Assembly (NCBI GenBank): GCA_947652605.1 | Contig: OX393579.1 | Coordinates: forward strand, 24,387,674 to 24,451,673 | Origin: Elmis aenea | Taxonomy: Eukaryota; Arthropoda; Insecta; Coleoptera; Elmidae | Length of the DNA: 64,000 bases | Reading direction: 5' to 3' | In this document: positions 11,484 through 23,120 of the stretch, piece after piece | Numbering within the stretch: position 1 is the first letter of the stretch | Layout: each line of letters begins with the position of its first letter | Notes under the pieces: model-generated | What the model was told of the DNA's origin: nothing | Databases searched by the model: none | What the model saw: only the letters and a program-made list of their open reading frames with translations | Made by a program: the position numbers and the translations under genes

Positions 11484-12571
11484 TTACTGAAAAACTGAAC
11501 ATTTCATAGTTTTTGTACTTCAATAATATTGAAAATTTATAAAATCTAATTTTAGGAACTTGATTAATGATAAAAGTCGATATGATCTATTATGTTTCAA
11601 GAGAGTTAAACTATCATTGTTTTATTTTATAACTCAGACTTATTTAGACCATGCTCAGTTTTTCTGAAGCTTGAGGTGAGACGTCACATGGTGATTCCTC
11701 GTTTATATAGTTTTTTTTTTTAAATTTAATTAGTGTCACTTTTTGTACGGGAACGTTTGTTTTTAAGCCAGTAAAATTTTTTTCTAAATAATATTCGAAA
11801 CATTGTACACTATTGCAATACTTAACGCCCCAGTTCCAAAATCGAGTAACCTATTTAAAAAATTGGCACATCTAAAATTTTGGCTTCTGCTACGGTAGCG
11901 TCAACGAATTGCAGTTCTTTATTTTGCTCATCGTAATTTTTATTTAAACTGAAACCATGAATTCACCTGTATTTATTTTTACAATAAATTTACCTAATTA
12001 TCAACAAATATTAAATATTTAGGGAAACAATTTAATTAAAAGAGCAGCAGAATATTTATAAAATTAAATCTTAAATTGTTAGTTGTTTTTGTTATTAGTT
12101 TTCAAACTTTTTTTATAAGTTCATCTTCAGACGATAATAAATATTGAATATGGCTAATAAAAGTCCAATGCCCAGTTGCAGAGTTTGATTAGAATTAAGG
12201 TTTTTTGGCGGATGATTGAAACCGTACATGTCAAATGTAGAATTAGATAATTAGAATATAGAAGAATAATTTTACAGTTTTGAGTTATTTATGTGAAAAA
12301 TATGAATCCGTAAATAGAAATCGTTGACTGCAATGCCGACCACAATGACAGTTGCTACTGTTTGTCAGGCGTTTGATATAGAACAAAATATAGAAAAACG
12401 CTGTATTTAATAGTTATAACTAATATTTTTCTAGTTCAACACCGAAAGGTACAACAGGAACCGATTAAGAAGAAGAAGTAATAATTTTATGAATTACGCA
12501 TTATTTTAAGGATTGGCTTTTGTTTATGGAATAAAATAAACTGTCACTGTTTTTGTTTTGTTTGTTAACAG
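11484..12571. other. non-coding stretch upstream of a candidate exon
   Basis: AT-rich with no repeat ends. The last ~30 bases form a T-rich tract running into AACAG at 12567-12571, which can serve as a splice acceptor for the exon-like block that follows. Confidence 0.4.
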
Positions 12572-12581
12572 TTGTTTACAG

Positions 12582-12710
12582 TTATATTCGTGACGAAACT
12601 AACGTTTTATATAATCATTACGATCAATTCTTTGAGCGTAATTACGATACCATCGAAAATCTACTTGATTTGCCTACGTATGGGTCTCAAAACGATTATT
12701 TTAACTACAG
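12582..12710 (+). CDS. candidate internal coding exon, product not recognised
   Basis: A pyrimidine-rich tract (TTTTTGTTTTGTTTG) leads to two alternative acceptors, AACAG ending at 12571 and TTACAG ending at 12581. A consensus donor, ACAG|GTATGT, follows at 12711. The stretch between is open in one frame with mixed third positions and less AT than its surroundings. It encodes about 43 residues rich in acidic and aromatic residues (contains YIRDETNV, YDQFFERNYD and NLLDLPTYG). The protein family is not recognised. The exon ends after two bases of a codon (AG), which fits the phase of the exon-like block at 36724, where C would complete Ser. No start or stop lies in the exon. Chance is possible: one open 129-base block with splice signals is weak evidence alone. 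Confidence 0.42.
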
Positions 12711-15700
12711 GTATGTAATTTATCTACGTCCATCGCTATCTGCATTCTTGTACGTCTCCGACAGCCGGATGTAACTTTTTCTGGATGCTATTTAAGGAGG
12801 CGCATTGCCAAAAGTTTATCTGGTTTCCTGTTTTAAGTTCGTTGGCCCATAGTAATAAACTATTATTGTTTTTTTTACTATTGTTGCCCAACGTCTGTTT
12901 TTGCGAAATGCTTTGCAAATTTTCGTATTGTATTGTGTAAATGCAGCGCCGGTAGCAGTACGAATGATATCCATAAGTATATGGCAATCATTTACTTGCA
13001 ATTATTGTTATTTATCACAATTATTATTTATATTAATAGATTATTGCGTCTTCTTAAGAGTTGCAAAATTTTCATTTATTGTTGTTTAGTTTTTACTATA
13101 ATATTTATTGCAACACCGAACACCAGTTTGTCCTGATTTTGTATTTAAAAATGTACGAGGATTTTTTAAAATGGTTTTTGTCCTTACCAGATACTTAATC
13201 AATGATGTGTTTATGTGCTAGGTACTGAAGGAGTCAGTGTTCTGTACTTTTTACAATCGTAAAGCAGTTTTGTGTTAGTTAAATTATTGAAATTAATTTT
13301 GCTTGCGCTTTGTTTACAAATGGAAAACAAAAAATGTCTTTAAGGAGAGCGTCAAACTAATAAATAACTGTACAAACGCAATTAAAATAATTGGTCAAAT
13401 CGGCACTCGCAGAATTCTCCTTTAATATTAAAGCCTTGAGTAAACATGGACAAAATTATTGTATTTCCTAATGTAGACAATTTTAACAAGAGAAAAATAA
13501 AAAAAAAAGAAATAAATATTCGGTTTATACTCAAATTGCAGTAGTTGTAAGTCTTCGATAAGGTTGTTGACAATAATTAGTATTTTTGTTTAGCCGAATT
13601 CAAATCTTTATTATATAACACTTACTTTTGTTTCTGATTCTTTAACAGTATTTTATAAAAACAATGCATTCAGAGACTTATCAGATAAACAATCTGGATC
13701 TTGTCTTGGTTTGGAAGGAAGTACATTGTTCTTTTCGAATAACATTTAATATATATTTTTTAAGTTATAATTTTATGAGTAATATTCTCCTAAAATTCAG
13801 TGAGCTGCTAAGTAAGACATGACTTGCTTAGTTAATGCCTAGCGATATTAGTTCCAGAGTTGCATTTGTTTCTCTCGTTATCAAATGGAAAATTATGGAT
13901 CATGCCCCTTATTTTATTAAGCTATTCATATTTTTCTAAGATTCTACCAAGTACTTCGGAATTCTCGACGAACCTGAAGAATTTGGTTTCACCAGCCTTA
14001 ATTTTAAATAACACTCACAAATAACGAATGTTAAAAAACTAAAACAATAATTCTAATTAAAACAATATTACTTTTAAATTGCTAATGTACTGACGTAATT
14101 CCATGTATACTGTTTGTTTTGTTTCTCACCTCTTAAGGTAACAACCGATTGACGAAAAATAAATGTAAAGTGTAAATGTGTTGAACTATATTAAATACAG
14201 AGTACAGACAACAGCATGAAAAAGACGTTTTACCATAGTTTTTTGCCACTGATTTCAATAAGATAAAAGCATTTCATTGATGTTATAATCATTTAAGTCA
14301 ATGTTTTATAAAGTAGTTTTTTTTATTTGTGAGATGAATTTTTCTTGAAGAATTTCTAGTCTAGTTTCGAGACTTTCGTACCTTTGTCACCAAATTTCTT
14401 ATTATGATTTCTTCTTCGATCATTTACCTGCGAAGAGACAAGTCTATACTTTTTGAGAAGACATTCTCGCTAACAAAATAAGTGATTTGTTTAGTTAAAT
14501 TTTCATAGTTCAATGATAAACTGCTAAATTTTTATAGCTAGTCATAAATAATTTGTAACAAGTACAGCCTCGTGTTTAAAATAAGATTTAAATCCAGATC
14601 GTTTTACTTTATCGAGTTAAACATGTTAAACTTAATATTAACGGTTGGGTACTTTAATGCATACTTGCTTTATTCATACACTTTTGGCACGTGCATGTAT
14701 ATAGCTATACGTTATTTTAATGCTTAAACATCAATCTGATAGTGATACATAGTAATAACAGTAACTCATCTTACCATAATATCGTGAGTAACTTATGATT
14801 ACTGTCATCAAAGATCTCTCGCAGTAAGAAGCACTGTATAAATTTCAAAATCACTAGTTGTTATGAGGCATGCGTGATGGAATTACTAGTTCAGGATAAT
14901 GGTCTTAACATGTAAGAATAAATTAAAATAACTTGGTCGCTAATTACACAACAGATGTATTTCATAATGGAGAAGATTTTTAATTGCAATTTTGCGTGAT
15001 TTCTTCCGTTGAACTCAATCTGTACAGTTTTAGACGTAAAAGTAAAATCTTTAGCAATAGTAGGGATCAGATTACACCGATGCAAAAGCAGATTAACTAG
15101 ACGTTCTTTTTACAATTTATCATACAATACTGTACGCTGGAACAAAGTTACGGTTGTCCTACTTTTACAAATGATAAAAGAAAATTATTAATTTTGTCTG
15201 GTATTGTGCCGACTTAATTACACAATTTCTAATCATTATCCAGATGAGTCATTATCTGCTTAAAATAATCGAAAACTAATGAGCTATGCATTATGCAGCT
15301 TCTATAACATGTTTTATTTTTGGTAAAACGTTTTGACCCATAGAATATTTGCCATAAATTGGTTGAATAAATCTGGCCTTGAAAGGACTTAGCACGTTGA
15401 CCAAGGGTGGGCTTTTTTTTCTGGAAAGGGCCGGATTAAATTTAGATTTGTAGAGTGTTAACACATATCGGATCGGTCCCGTTAATCTACGTTTCTCTGG
15501 TCCATGCACCATGGTATTTGAGCGTTTGAGTAATTATTATCGGTTCTTTAAATCGCCCGCGGTCCGATATGTGTGAAAAAAAATTGTATATCCCTAAATT
15601 TATTTTTTTTAGAAATTGAAAAATCTGAAAATAACATTTTGTTCGTCCTATTCATTAAAGTTCACAAAAAATTAATAACGGATTGGATGCTGTCCCGGGT

Positions 15701-15800
15701 CGCATCAGTCCCACCCCTGACCTAGACGGTTGAAAACTTGTTTTTCAGTAATAATATAACAAGTGAATTAAAAATTATCGATAATTTTTGGTAAATATGC
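12711..15800. other. putative intron sequence, no recognised elements
   Basis: If the exon at 12582-12710 is real, this is the start of its intron. Short frames cluster at 12736-13136 because AT bias is locally lower; none has matching splice sites or a known family. At 14112-14139 a pyrimidine tract ends in TTAAG|GTAACA, a weak acceptor-donor juxtaposition. Confidence 0.3.
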
Positions 15801-15807
15801 CCGAATG

Positions 15808-15873
15808 CAAGTTGAAATGAAAAAAACACGAGTGCACGAAGTGCACGAATGTTTTTTTTTTATTCAACTTGCA
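15808..15873. repeat. 66 bp perfect-stem-like hairpin
   Basis: GCAAGTTGAA at the left and TTCAACTTGC at the right pair. They continue through A-run/T-run to CACGAGTGCAC / GTGCACGAATG around a 3-base centre. It sits just left of the inverted-repeat element at 15932-16409. Function unknown; as RNA it would fold as a strong stem. Confidence 0.65.
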
Positions 15874-15931
15874 TGAGTGAAGATTTGTCAAAAATTCTAG
15901 ATTACTTGCAATGCACGAGTTATATTTTGCC

Positions 15932-16409
15932 AGAAAATTTCCTTCACCTAACCTAGCTGTCAAATTAAATGTAACATACATTTCAAATTTTACAAGTACT
16001 ATCAGAGTGGTGCGTCAGGTTCGTGGTTTAATGATTTAATCTATATTAAAGTAACGCTACTGGTCGCCGAAATTCGTCAAAAATTTATCAAGACCAAAAT
16101 ATTTAATTCCCTCTCCAAATTTATATTTTCGACCAATCACAAATTCTGATTTCTTAGAGACGACCAATAAACGAATGAAAATCTGTTAATTGCGAAAAGG
16201 ATGTTATCAGTGTATGATCATGTTTATTGGTCGTTTCTAGGAAATCTGAATTTGTCATTGGTCGAAAACGCGAATTTGACAGGAGGATCAACATCTGACA
16301 GGGGAATATAAAATTATTACCGTGTTATAATGCTCCTATTGGTAGTCTCTAGAAGATTTAAGATCAGTGATTGGTTGAAAACGTAAATTTGACAGGTGAA
16401 GGAAATTTT
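15932..16409. mobile_element. foldback element with three CCAAT-containing modules
   Basis: Outer ends: AGAAAATTTCCTTCACCT at the left and its inverse AGGTGAAGGAAATTTT at the right, each next to CTGTCAAATT/AATTTGACAG. Inside, a ~47 bp module (CGACCAATCACAAATTC...GACCAATAAACG, 16131-16178) is repeated inverted at 16222-16268. A third, more diverged inverted-orientation copy lies at about 16337-16396 (TATTGGTAGTCTCTAG... GTGATTGG). AACCTAACCT-like text occurs at the left end. No coding. Target duplication not determined. Confidence 0.65.
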
Positions 16410-17829
16410 CGATATAATTTCCTTCGATAGTAAAACACCTTTTACAGTTTCGCGAATCAGTAGCATAGAAATATTTTGTTTTGTGTTTGAGTCAACTCAG
16501 CACTTAATATTTAACCTTCGCTAGCAATGTATTATTTTAAAAAATCAAATAGGAATTTTGGGTAGGTTAAGTTTTGGATGATGCAAAAATGTATCACTTG
16601 AGTATTTGAACTCATTTTTGGGAGTCTTGATTACGAGAAGGTTGAAAATGAGATGCGAAGTTAGCTTAGAAACTAACAAAAAAAAGTCTATGCTACTTGT
16701 TTTGAGGGTTCCCAAATCAATGGGACAAGTATATTATTGTTAAAGTGAATTATGTCGAGAAATAAATCTTACATCTACGTTCATATCTCACTTGTTATAT
16801 TTTACTTAACCATTTGTAACTTACTCACTGACTTTTCCATATAGTTGGTAAATGTTGGTTTCGTTGTTTTTTTCACATGTTTAAATTATTTTATTCAGAA
16901 TTAAAAGGATCCATTTACAGCACAATACATAGAAAGAGAGCCACATTTAGTAGAAACCGATTGCACAGTTGTTATAGACACCAGGTTTTAGGCAATTATG
17001 TACTTTTGTAAAATTATAGTAAAATATTAACCCTGAGAAGCGTTTTTCTAAAATATTGCAGTTCGCTCATGCCATGCTGCTTTATAGTATAAGTTTATCA
17101 TCATTTCTTTGGCATTCGCTCCCGCCATGCTGTTAGCTGTAACATAAAGCCTGAGAACATGTTCGCCAAACAATACTGTGAAGGTTTTACGACAAAAACT
17201 GTCCGTCAAACAATACAATATAAAATTCGTGCACGACTGGCTGAGGTTAAAGTCTTAAAAGTGCATAATTGTTGGTTCTAGTGAGTGTTAAAATAATTCA
17301 AAGCTAGAGTTAATATTATGTTGTTGTTTTTTTTTTTATAAAGAACGTTTTTATTCTTGGCGATGTTTTAGAGAGAGCAGGATATGGTATACATTATGAC
17401 GTAAAAATAGACAAATATTTTCTTGTAACATTCTGCTAGCGTAGCGAGATCTGAACATTTAACATATGGTGAACACACGAATAAATAAATCTCTTAACTA
17501 TCTCACCACATACTGCAAGAAGCTTGTTGTGTTAAAATAATTTAGATGTGGAACAACAATTTATGTTCATTTTTATAATGAATAATTGAATCCTTTTACT
17601 GTGTGCGCATTTTAAATATCTTCTTTCACCCCATGAATATTATAGTAACTGTTTATCTGAAAGGGAATAAATGTTTATCGGTCAAATGGAAAATGGAGAG
17701 AAGCATTAGGTACCCGGTGGTAACGTATGTTAAAGTAATCTACCGGGCGAAACTGAATTCTGGTAGACCCCAAGTATCTTTTGCATTGATGCATCTACTT
17801 TTATGAAATTTGGAGTGGTGTTCTGGGAG
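16410..17829. other. non-coding stretch with a minor short repeat
   Basis: TTCGCTCATGCCATGCTG (17063-17080) and TTCGCTCCCGCCATGCTG (17115-17132) form a short direct repeat. Otherwise AT-rich with no gene recognised. Confidence 0.35.
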
Positions 17830-18080
17830 TAAAATGCAAAAAACCGTGGATTTTTAGTAAAAGTTTCATTCAGTAATTAAAATATTTTAGTTAATTTTAA
17901 TGACCCCAAATAACTTTTTGTTCAAATTAAAATTTTTAAGTGTGCCGTGACCTACATAAATTCATTTGTCAGCAAGTGTCAGAAAACAGTTTTTGTAAAT
18001 GTTTATTGACATTTTGGTTACTGTAATCGGTTTTAAAGGTTACGAAATTATTTTTTTTAAAATCAAAATTTAATGGGACG
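17830..18080 (-). repeat. degraded copy of the TACCGGGTGTAAA element family
   Basis: Matches the reverse complement of the right half of 42297-43272. The landmarks, in order, are GCAAAAAACCG, TGACCCCAA, TTTTAAGTGTGCCGTGACCT, ACATAAATT and ATCGGTTTTAAAGGTTACG. It lacks recognisable termini. Divergence is high, which suggests an old copy. Confidence 0.55.
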
Positions 18081-19690
18081 TTAGCGGCTTATGGCAGTTA
18101 TTTAAATAGAATGAAATTGACTTTCATTCTTGCCGAATTTTCGGGTTTTTCCTTTTTGCTTTAATTTTACACCAACTTTAATAAAATTAGTAAAAATCAT
18201 CTTAAAAACGAATTCAGAATCTCTCAGTAACAATAATTCTGCGCTCATCAAATGATTTTAAGTGAGTAATATTATTAGACCAACTGGCTAAAACAAAAAG
18301 GCCATTCTTAAGTAGATCAAGTTTTTTTTTGTAAATCTTGAGGTATTTCAATGACCGCGAGTAGTTTTAAAAGTAGCCAGGGTTACGTGTTTCTCGTCAC
18401 GTTCAAATTAATGGACTGTGAAATGTTTCTATCAAGAAATACATTGTGCACCATTAAACTTTGTTATTTTAACTGATGTTTTGTATGATTTTTCTCTTGT
18501 TGCTGTAGCAATATTCAAAGATACATTATTAAATAACTATATTTCCAAAAATAACAATTGGAAACAAAAGCATTTAAAAAAAGTTACTTTTGTCAATTGT
18601 TTTATTTAATTCGTTTTTTTTTTCTGCTCTAGTATTCAAGTGCCACGAGGCACATACTTGCTGTTGTTATCAACAATTGAATGTCTATCAACATTTTTTG
18701 TTCAACCGTAGAGAGATGGTAATTACAATGACGTTATGCAGCATCATTTTATAATAAATATAGCACAAATTTCAGTTTTATTATTGTGAACAATATTTTG
18801 TGGAACACAATTTAAGCTTCTATTATTTTTTTAAAACTACCACGTTTTAGTGAAACAACATAGAAAGATTAAATCGTTTTTACATGGAAAATAACCACGT
18901 AAACACAGGTTTTTGTTCATCGTACCGTTTTATACTGCGTTAGTCTTCTGTTTATTTTAGTAACAACATAAATTCAGTGAATTGTTTCACACATTTTAGG
19001 TATACGTAATGTTTAAAATTAGATGTACCTAAGTGTAGCGTACTTTTGAAAAAGGCGCCATTCGAGTGAAAACCTAGGACTTTGAGAAAACATATCAGTA
19101 TGTACTTTGGTAGGAATTTATTACCATGTTTGCACATACGAATCTTCGAAAAATTATCATTTTTACTATCACCGTACGTAGTACGAAAAAAGCAATGTGA
19201 ACGCGAAATTTTTTCAATTCCAGGTTTCGACGGATATAGGTACACGTTTTAAGGTTCCCTGAACCCGTTTTGACTATTTTCGCGAATACTGTTTGTTTAA
19301 ATTCTTTGGACTTTTTACGTAAAAGTTATATTTAACCTCTTGACTGTTAAATTAAATTACTGGGTCTATGCATGCGACAATGTCGCGGCGGCAGAGGCTA
19401 ACCTTTTTTTATGTTGCTTCTGTAATGAAGCTGTGAGTTGAAAAATACAACAATTAGACTGTTCTCTATCAGCACCTCAAAGAGATTCCATTTTTTGTTA
19501 CAAAAATCACACGCAAAAACCGTGCGAAGCCAACTTACCCAAATCTACCTGCACAAGATGTTTGGGTCAAGAAAAAAGAATACTTTTGACGTCGATGACA
19601 AAGACCAACCTAATTTTTGTCTTTTTCCAACTTATAGCTTCAACACAGAATGCAAGTAAAAAAAAATCTGCCTTCGCCGTCTTGATACTG
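18081..19690. other. AT-rich stretch without a recognisable gene
   Basis: A 97-codon minus-strand frame (18952-19245) has no recognised motif. Nothing else found. Confidence 0.35.
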
Positions 19691-19920
19691 TCGAGTGCAT
19701 AAACCGGCTAACGCGCGATCAACTGACGTTACCCGCTTAGCGTGTACAACGCCTCAAATCGTACAGCACGGCACAAGCGCGATAAAAACGCTCGAACTCA
19801 TTTCGTAAAACAAGGTGAACGGTGCAAAAGCGGTAAAAGTGCCCACATTAAAATCATAGAGCCACTGTATTAGCGCGAAAAGAACGCCCGAACTCAGTTC
19901 GTAGAGCAGAGTTTGGGGGT
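19691..19920. repeat. locally GC-richer block with a duplicated 39 bp module
   Basis: The module GCGCGATAAAAACGCTCGAA (19777 on) recurs at 19873 as GCGCGAAAAGAACGCCCGAA; both continue CTCA.TTCGTA.A.CA. Spacing is 96 bp. The block is richer in CpG than its neighbours. It has no ORF. It may be a decayed element interior. Confidence 0.5.
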
Positions 19921-20331
19921 TAAAAAGAAATTAAATATTTTTTAAGAACGCTGTGGTTGTTCATTTGTCAAAGCATTCGCATGAAACGTCATTTTGACAG
20001 ACGTCGGTTACGCCAGGTGTCGGACGTCATATACAAAAATGAGATTAATAAGAACCCTTGGAGCGGCATTTTAAACATTTTATATTAACAAATACACAAT
20101 CACACGTACGAAGATGAAGATACGTACAATATACTTATGGCGAAAATCATTTGGTGGCCACACGAAATTATTATTCAAATAAGAGTAATAATTTCCCAAT
20201 AGTTGATTATTGTAAGGGAAAATTACTTATCTGAATGTATTTTCGTCTTCTTCTGTAAATTTATATGTCCTTACTATTTTTGCAATCTTTGCATTTCATG
20301 AGAAATATAGTAAGAACAGAACATGAACAAT

Positions 20332-21497
20332 ACAGGTTGGTCCAAATTCGATGGGATTGCATGGGTATCTCGATTAATATTTAAGATAGACAAATGGTTA
20401 AATTACCAAAAATGTGCAGTTTTTTGAGACAAACTCAGAACCGTTTTTAAAAATATTCTATCATTTCCGGTTTTAGAGTTATTGAATAAAAAGTATTTTT
20501 TTTGTCATATTAATAATGTGTCATATCTCCGTTATTGTTTTAAATATCGAAAATGTTCATGAAGATTATTTTTTAGATATTTTTATGTTTAATTTGATTA
20601 CACTAAAAAAAAATATTTTACACGCCGTTAAAAACTTATGACACAAACTTACCTTTTTTTAAATGTTGATGTATGTATTTTCAATAATACGCAAGTTACG
20701 AAGGTTTTTCAGATTTTTTTTTTTTAAGAAAATCATAGTAGGTTGTGAAAACAAAAAAAAAACAAGGTGTAAAACGTTATAAAACTCAATGTGGTACAAG
20801 TTACCAAGGTTTTTAAATTTGTTGTTGAGATAAACATTGTAAATATTTGAACATAAGATAACAAACAACAACATAGTCGGAATCAGCAGTGATGTAGTAT
20901 ATTATTGCTGTTTATCTTATGTTCAAAAATTTTTGATGTTTACTCAACAACAAAATTAAAAACCTTAGTAACTTGTACAACATTAGTTTTAGAAGATTTT
21001 ACACCTTGTTTTTTTTTGTTTTCATAGCGTACTATGATTTTCTTTAAAAAAAAAAAACTGAAAATCCTTCGTAACTTGCGTATTACTAAAAATAAATACA
21101 TCAACCCTTACATATTTGGAATGAGAAAAAAATAAGAAATTTGAATAGGTCATAGCCAACTATTGCTCCCATTTAAAAAAGGTAAGTTTTTGTCATAACT
21201 TTTTAAGGGCGAGCGTATTTTTTTTTTTTAGTATAATCAAATTAAACATAAAAATATCTAAAAATAATCTTCATAAACATTTTCGATATTTACAACAATA
21301 ACGGAGATATGACACATTATTAATATGACAAAAAAATACTTTTTATTCAATAACTCCAAAACCGGAAATGATAGAATATTTTTGAAAACGGTTCTGAAAT
21401 TGTCTCAAAAAACTGCACATTTTTGGTAATTTAACCGTTTCTCCATCTTTACTAAGCGAGATACCCATGCAATCCCATCGAATTTGGACCACCCTGT
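20332..21497. mobile_element. large ACAGG...CCTGT foldback element (~1.17 kb)
   Basis: The left arm begins ACAGGTTGGTCCAAATTCGA. The right arm ends with the inverse of ACAGGGTGGTCCAAATTCGA. The arms stay complementary for more than 500 bp each, meeting near 20890-20905, so the element is almost a single palindrome. Landmarks in both arms: ATTGCATGGGTATCTCG, ACCGGAAATGATAGAATA, TAACTTGCGTATTA. The right arm shares a ~300 bp module with 26850-27160. No coding potential. Flanks (ACAAT / ACATT) are not a clean duplication. Confidence 0.8.
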
Positions 21498-22390
21498 ACA
21501 TTAACATACATAACTAAATACAAACAGAAATCACTCAAATCAATCGAACAGTTGCAATATAATGCATTATTTTATTTTATTTTATTATGATATTCTTGTT
21601 TTTTTTTAAGATTTCCGGTTTACCTAATTGTTGCATTAATTTCTGGTTAAACCTGCTTGAAGGTTATTTTTTAAACGAAGCATTGAAAAACAATTGCAAA
21701 TAACGGAGAATTAAGTAATAATTTTTTTAGTTGTGGTGAGTCACCAAATGCAAGTCGATGATGCAATGCGTATCCGGAACTACTGAAGTATACTAAACCA
21801 CTTCCTGTTATACTCAGTTTACAAGTAGGAAGACGTGTAAATACGCGAAAATAAAAATAGGCAACCTCAAAAGCGTGTTTTCGTATCGTTGCATTTATCC
21901 GTTGATGCTGCTATCATGTAATCGAGCGAATTACATAAGAAGTAACAGTAATTTTGATTTGATTCACGTATCGCATGCCACCGCTGTGACTCATTCGATT
22001 ACAGTTATTAGATTTGCCGTTTTCTGTTTCTCTTTTACATTCCTGTTGCGGTGTAAACAAAAAGAGATAATGGACTGCGATTCGATTTACGTATTTTTTT
22101 GAATTTAAATAGATCTGTTTAAAATATTTCCTTTGTCTGTAAAAGGTTAACAGCCAAAATGCAACAGTATCGGTTGTTTGATCTGCGGTGGCTTTATGTT
22201 TTGTAATTAGTAATGCAACACTTGTTTTACGATTCGGCGTTTCCTTGTATAAACTTAACTGCACCATATTCAGGTATCGAATTCGTTTTTGCATTACATT
22301 ATTACACTCATGTTGTTGATGATTCAATATTTAATTATATTGTTGTCAGTTTTTTTTAACTTCATGGAGAAGTTTTAAGATCTTTGTAGA
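21498..22390. other. non-coding stretch, less AT-biased in part
   Basis: Contains a (TTTTA)n microsatellite near 21570. Overlapping chance frames at 21875-22327 on both strands (one of 137 codons) arise because local AT bias is lower; no motif or splice pattern supports them. Confidence 0.35.
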
Positions 22391-23120
22391 CTCTAGACCA
22401 GTGGTGCGCAAACCGTGGGTTGCGACCCCCCCCCCAGAGGGGTCGCGAGAAAGTTTTTGTGGGTGCCAAATTCAAAGAAATTTATTTGACAATAAAAAAT
22501 ATAAGGCTTTTTTTCAACAAGTATCAGGTACCACTAAATTTTTTTTTAAAACCAACTAAAGTATGAAAAATGAAAATGTATTTTTGAAAAAATATACAAC
22601 AATACCTTTACAGGCACCCTTAGAAGTTTCATATTTAATAGGGAAAAATTTGAAACCACATACAATTGGAGAATCATTCTTTCTTCAGCAATTAAAATGA
22701 CATCAATGACCTATACATGCAGAAAAATAAGGTAACGATATAAAAACAATACCATTTTAAGAACTGTAGATACACAGCATTCTGGTGTTATTTGCTGCCA
22801 TTTATGCTGGGTCTCTACAGTTCTTAAAAATATGGATTTTTTAACTAGTCAACAATCACTATGACACTATTGTCTAATAAATTACCAGAGTAAATTGCTC
22901 TGGTATTGTTATGTTAATAAATATAAATATTTTTCTGCATCTGTCAAAATTTTCAAAAAAACCTTAATAACTCAAAAACGGTTCATTTTAGACATAAATA
23001 ACCTATAATATTTTTAAAAGAGAATTTAATTTTACATCCAAAAATTGCAAAATATACAGGGTGTTCCATATAAAAAAACAATGTTTGGTATCAGAGCGCA
23101 AAAACAAAACACTGTGTATA

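Noticed and set aside
15656..15720. CCACCCCTGACC resembling an inverse CAGGGGTGG hAT tip
   Set aside because: No partner tip or 8-bp duplication found; GGGCCGGATTAA at ~15428 is in the wrong orientation to pair cleanly.
21914..22327. 137-codon minus-strand frame, the longest in the window
   Set aside because: Overlaps an open + strand frame, has no recognisable domain, start context or splice signals; expected by chance in a less AT-biased patch.
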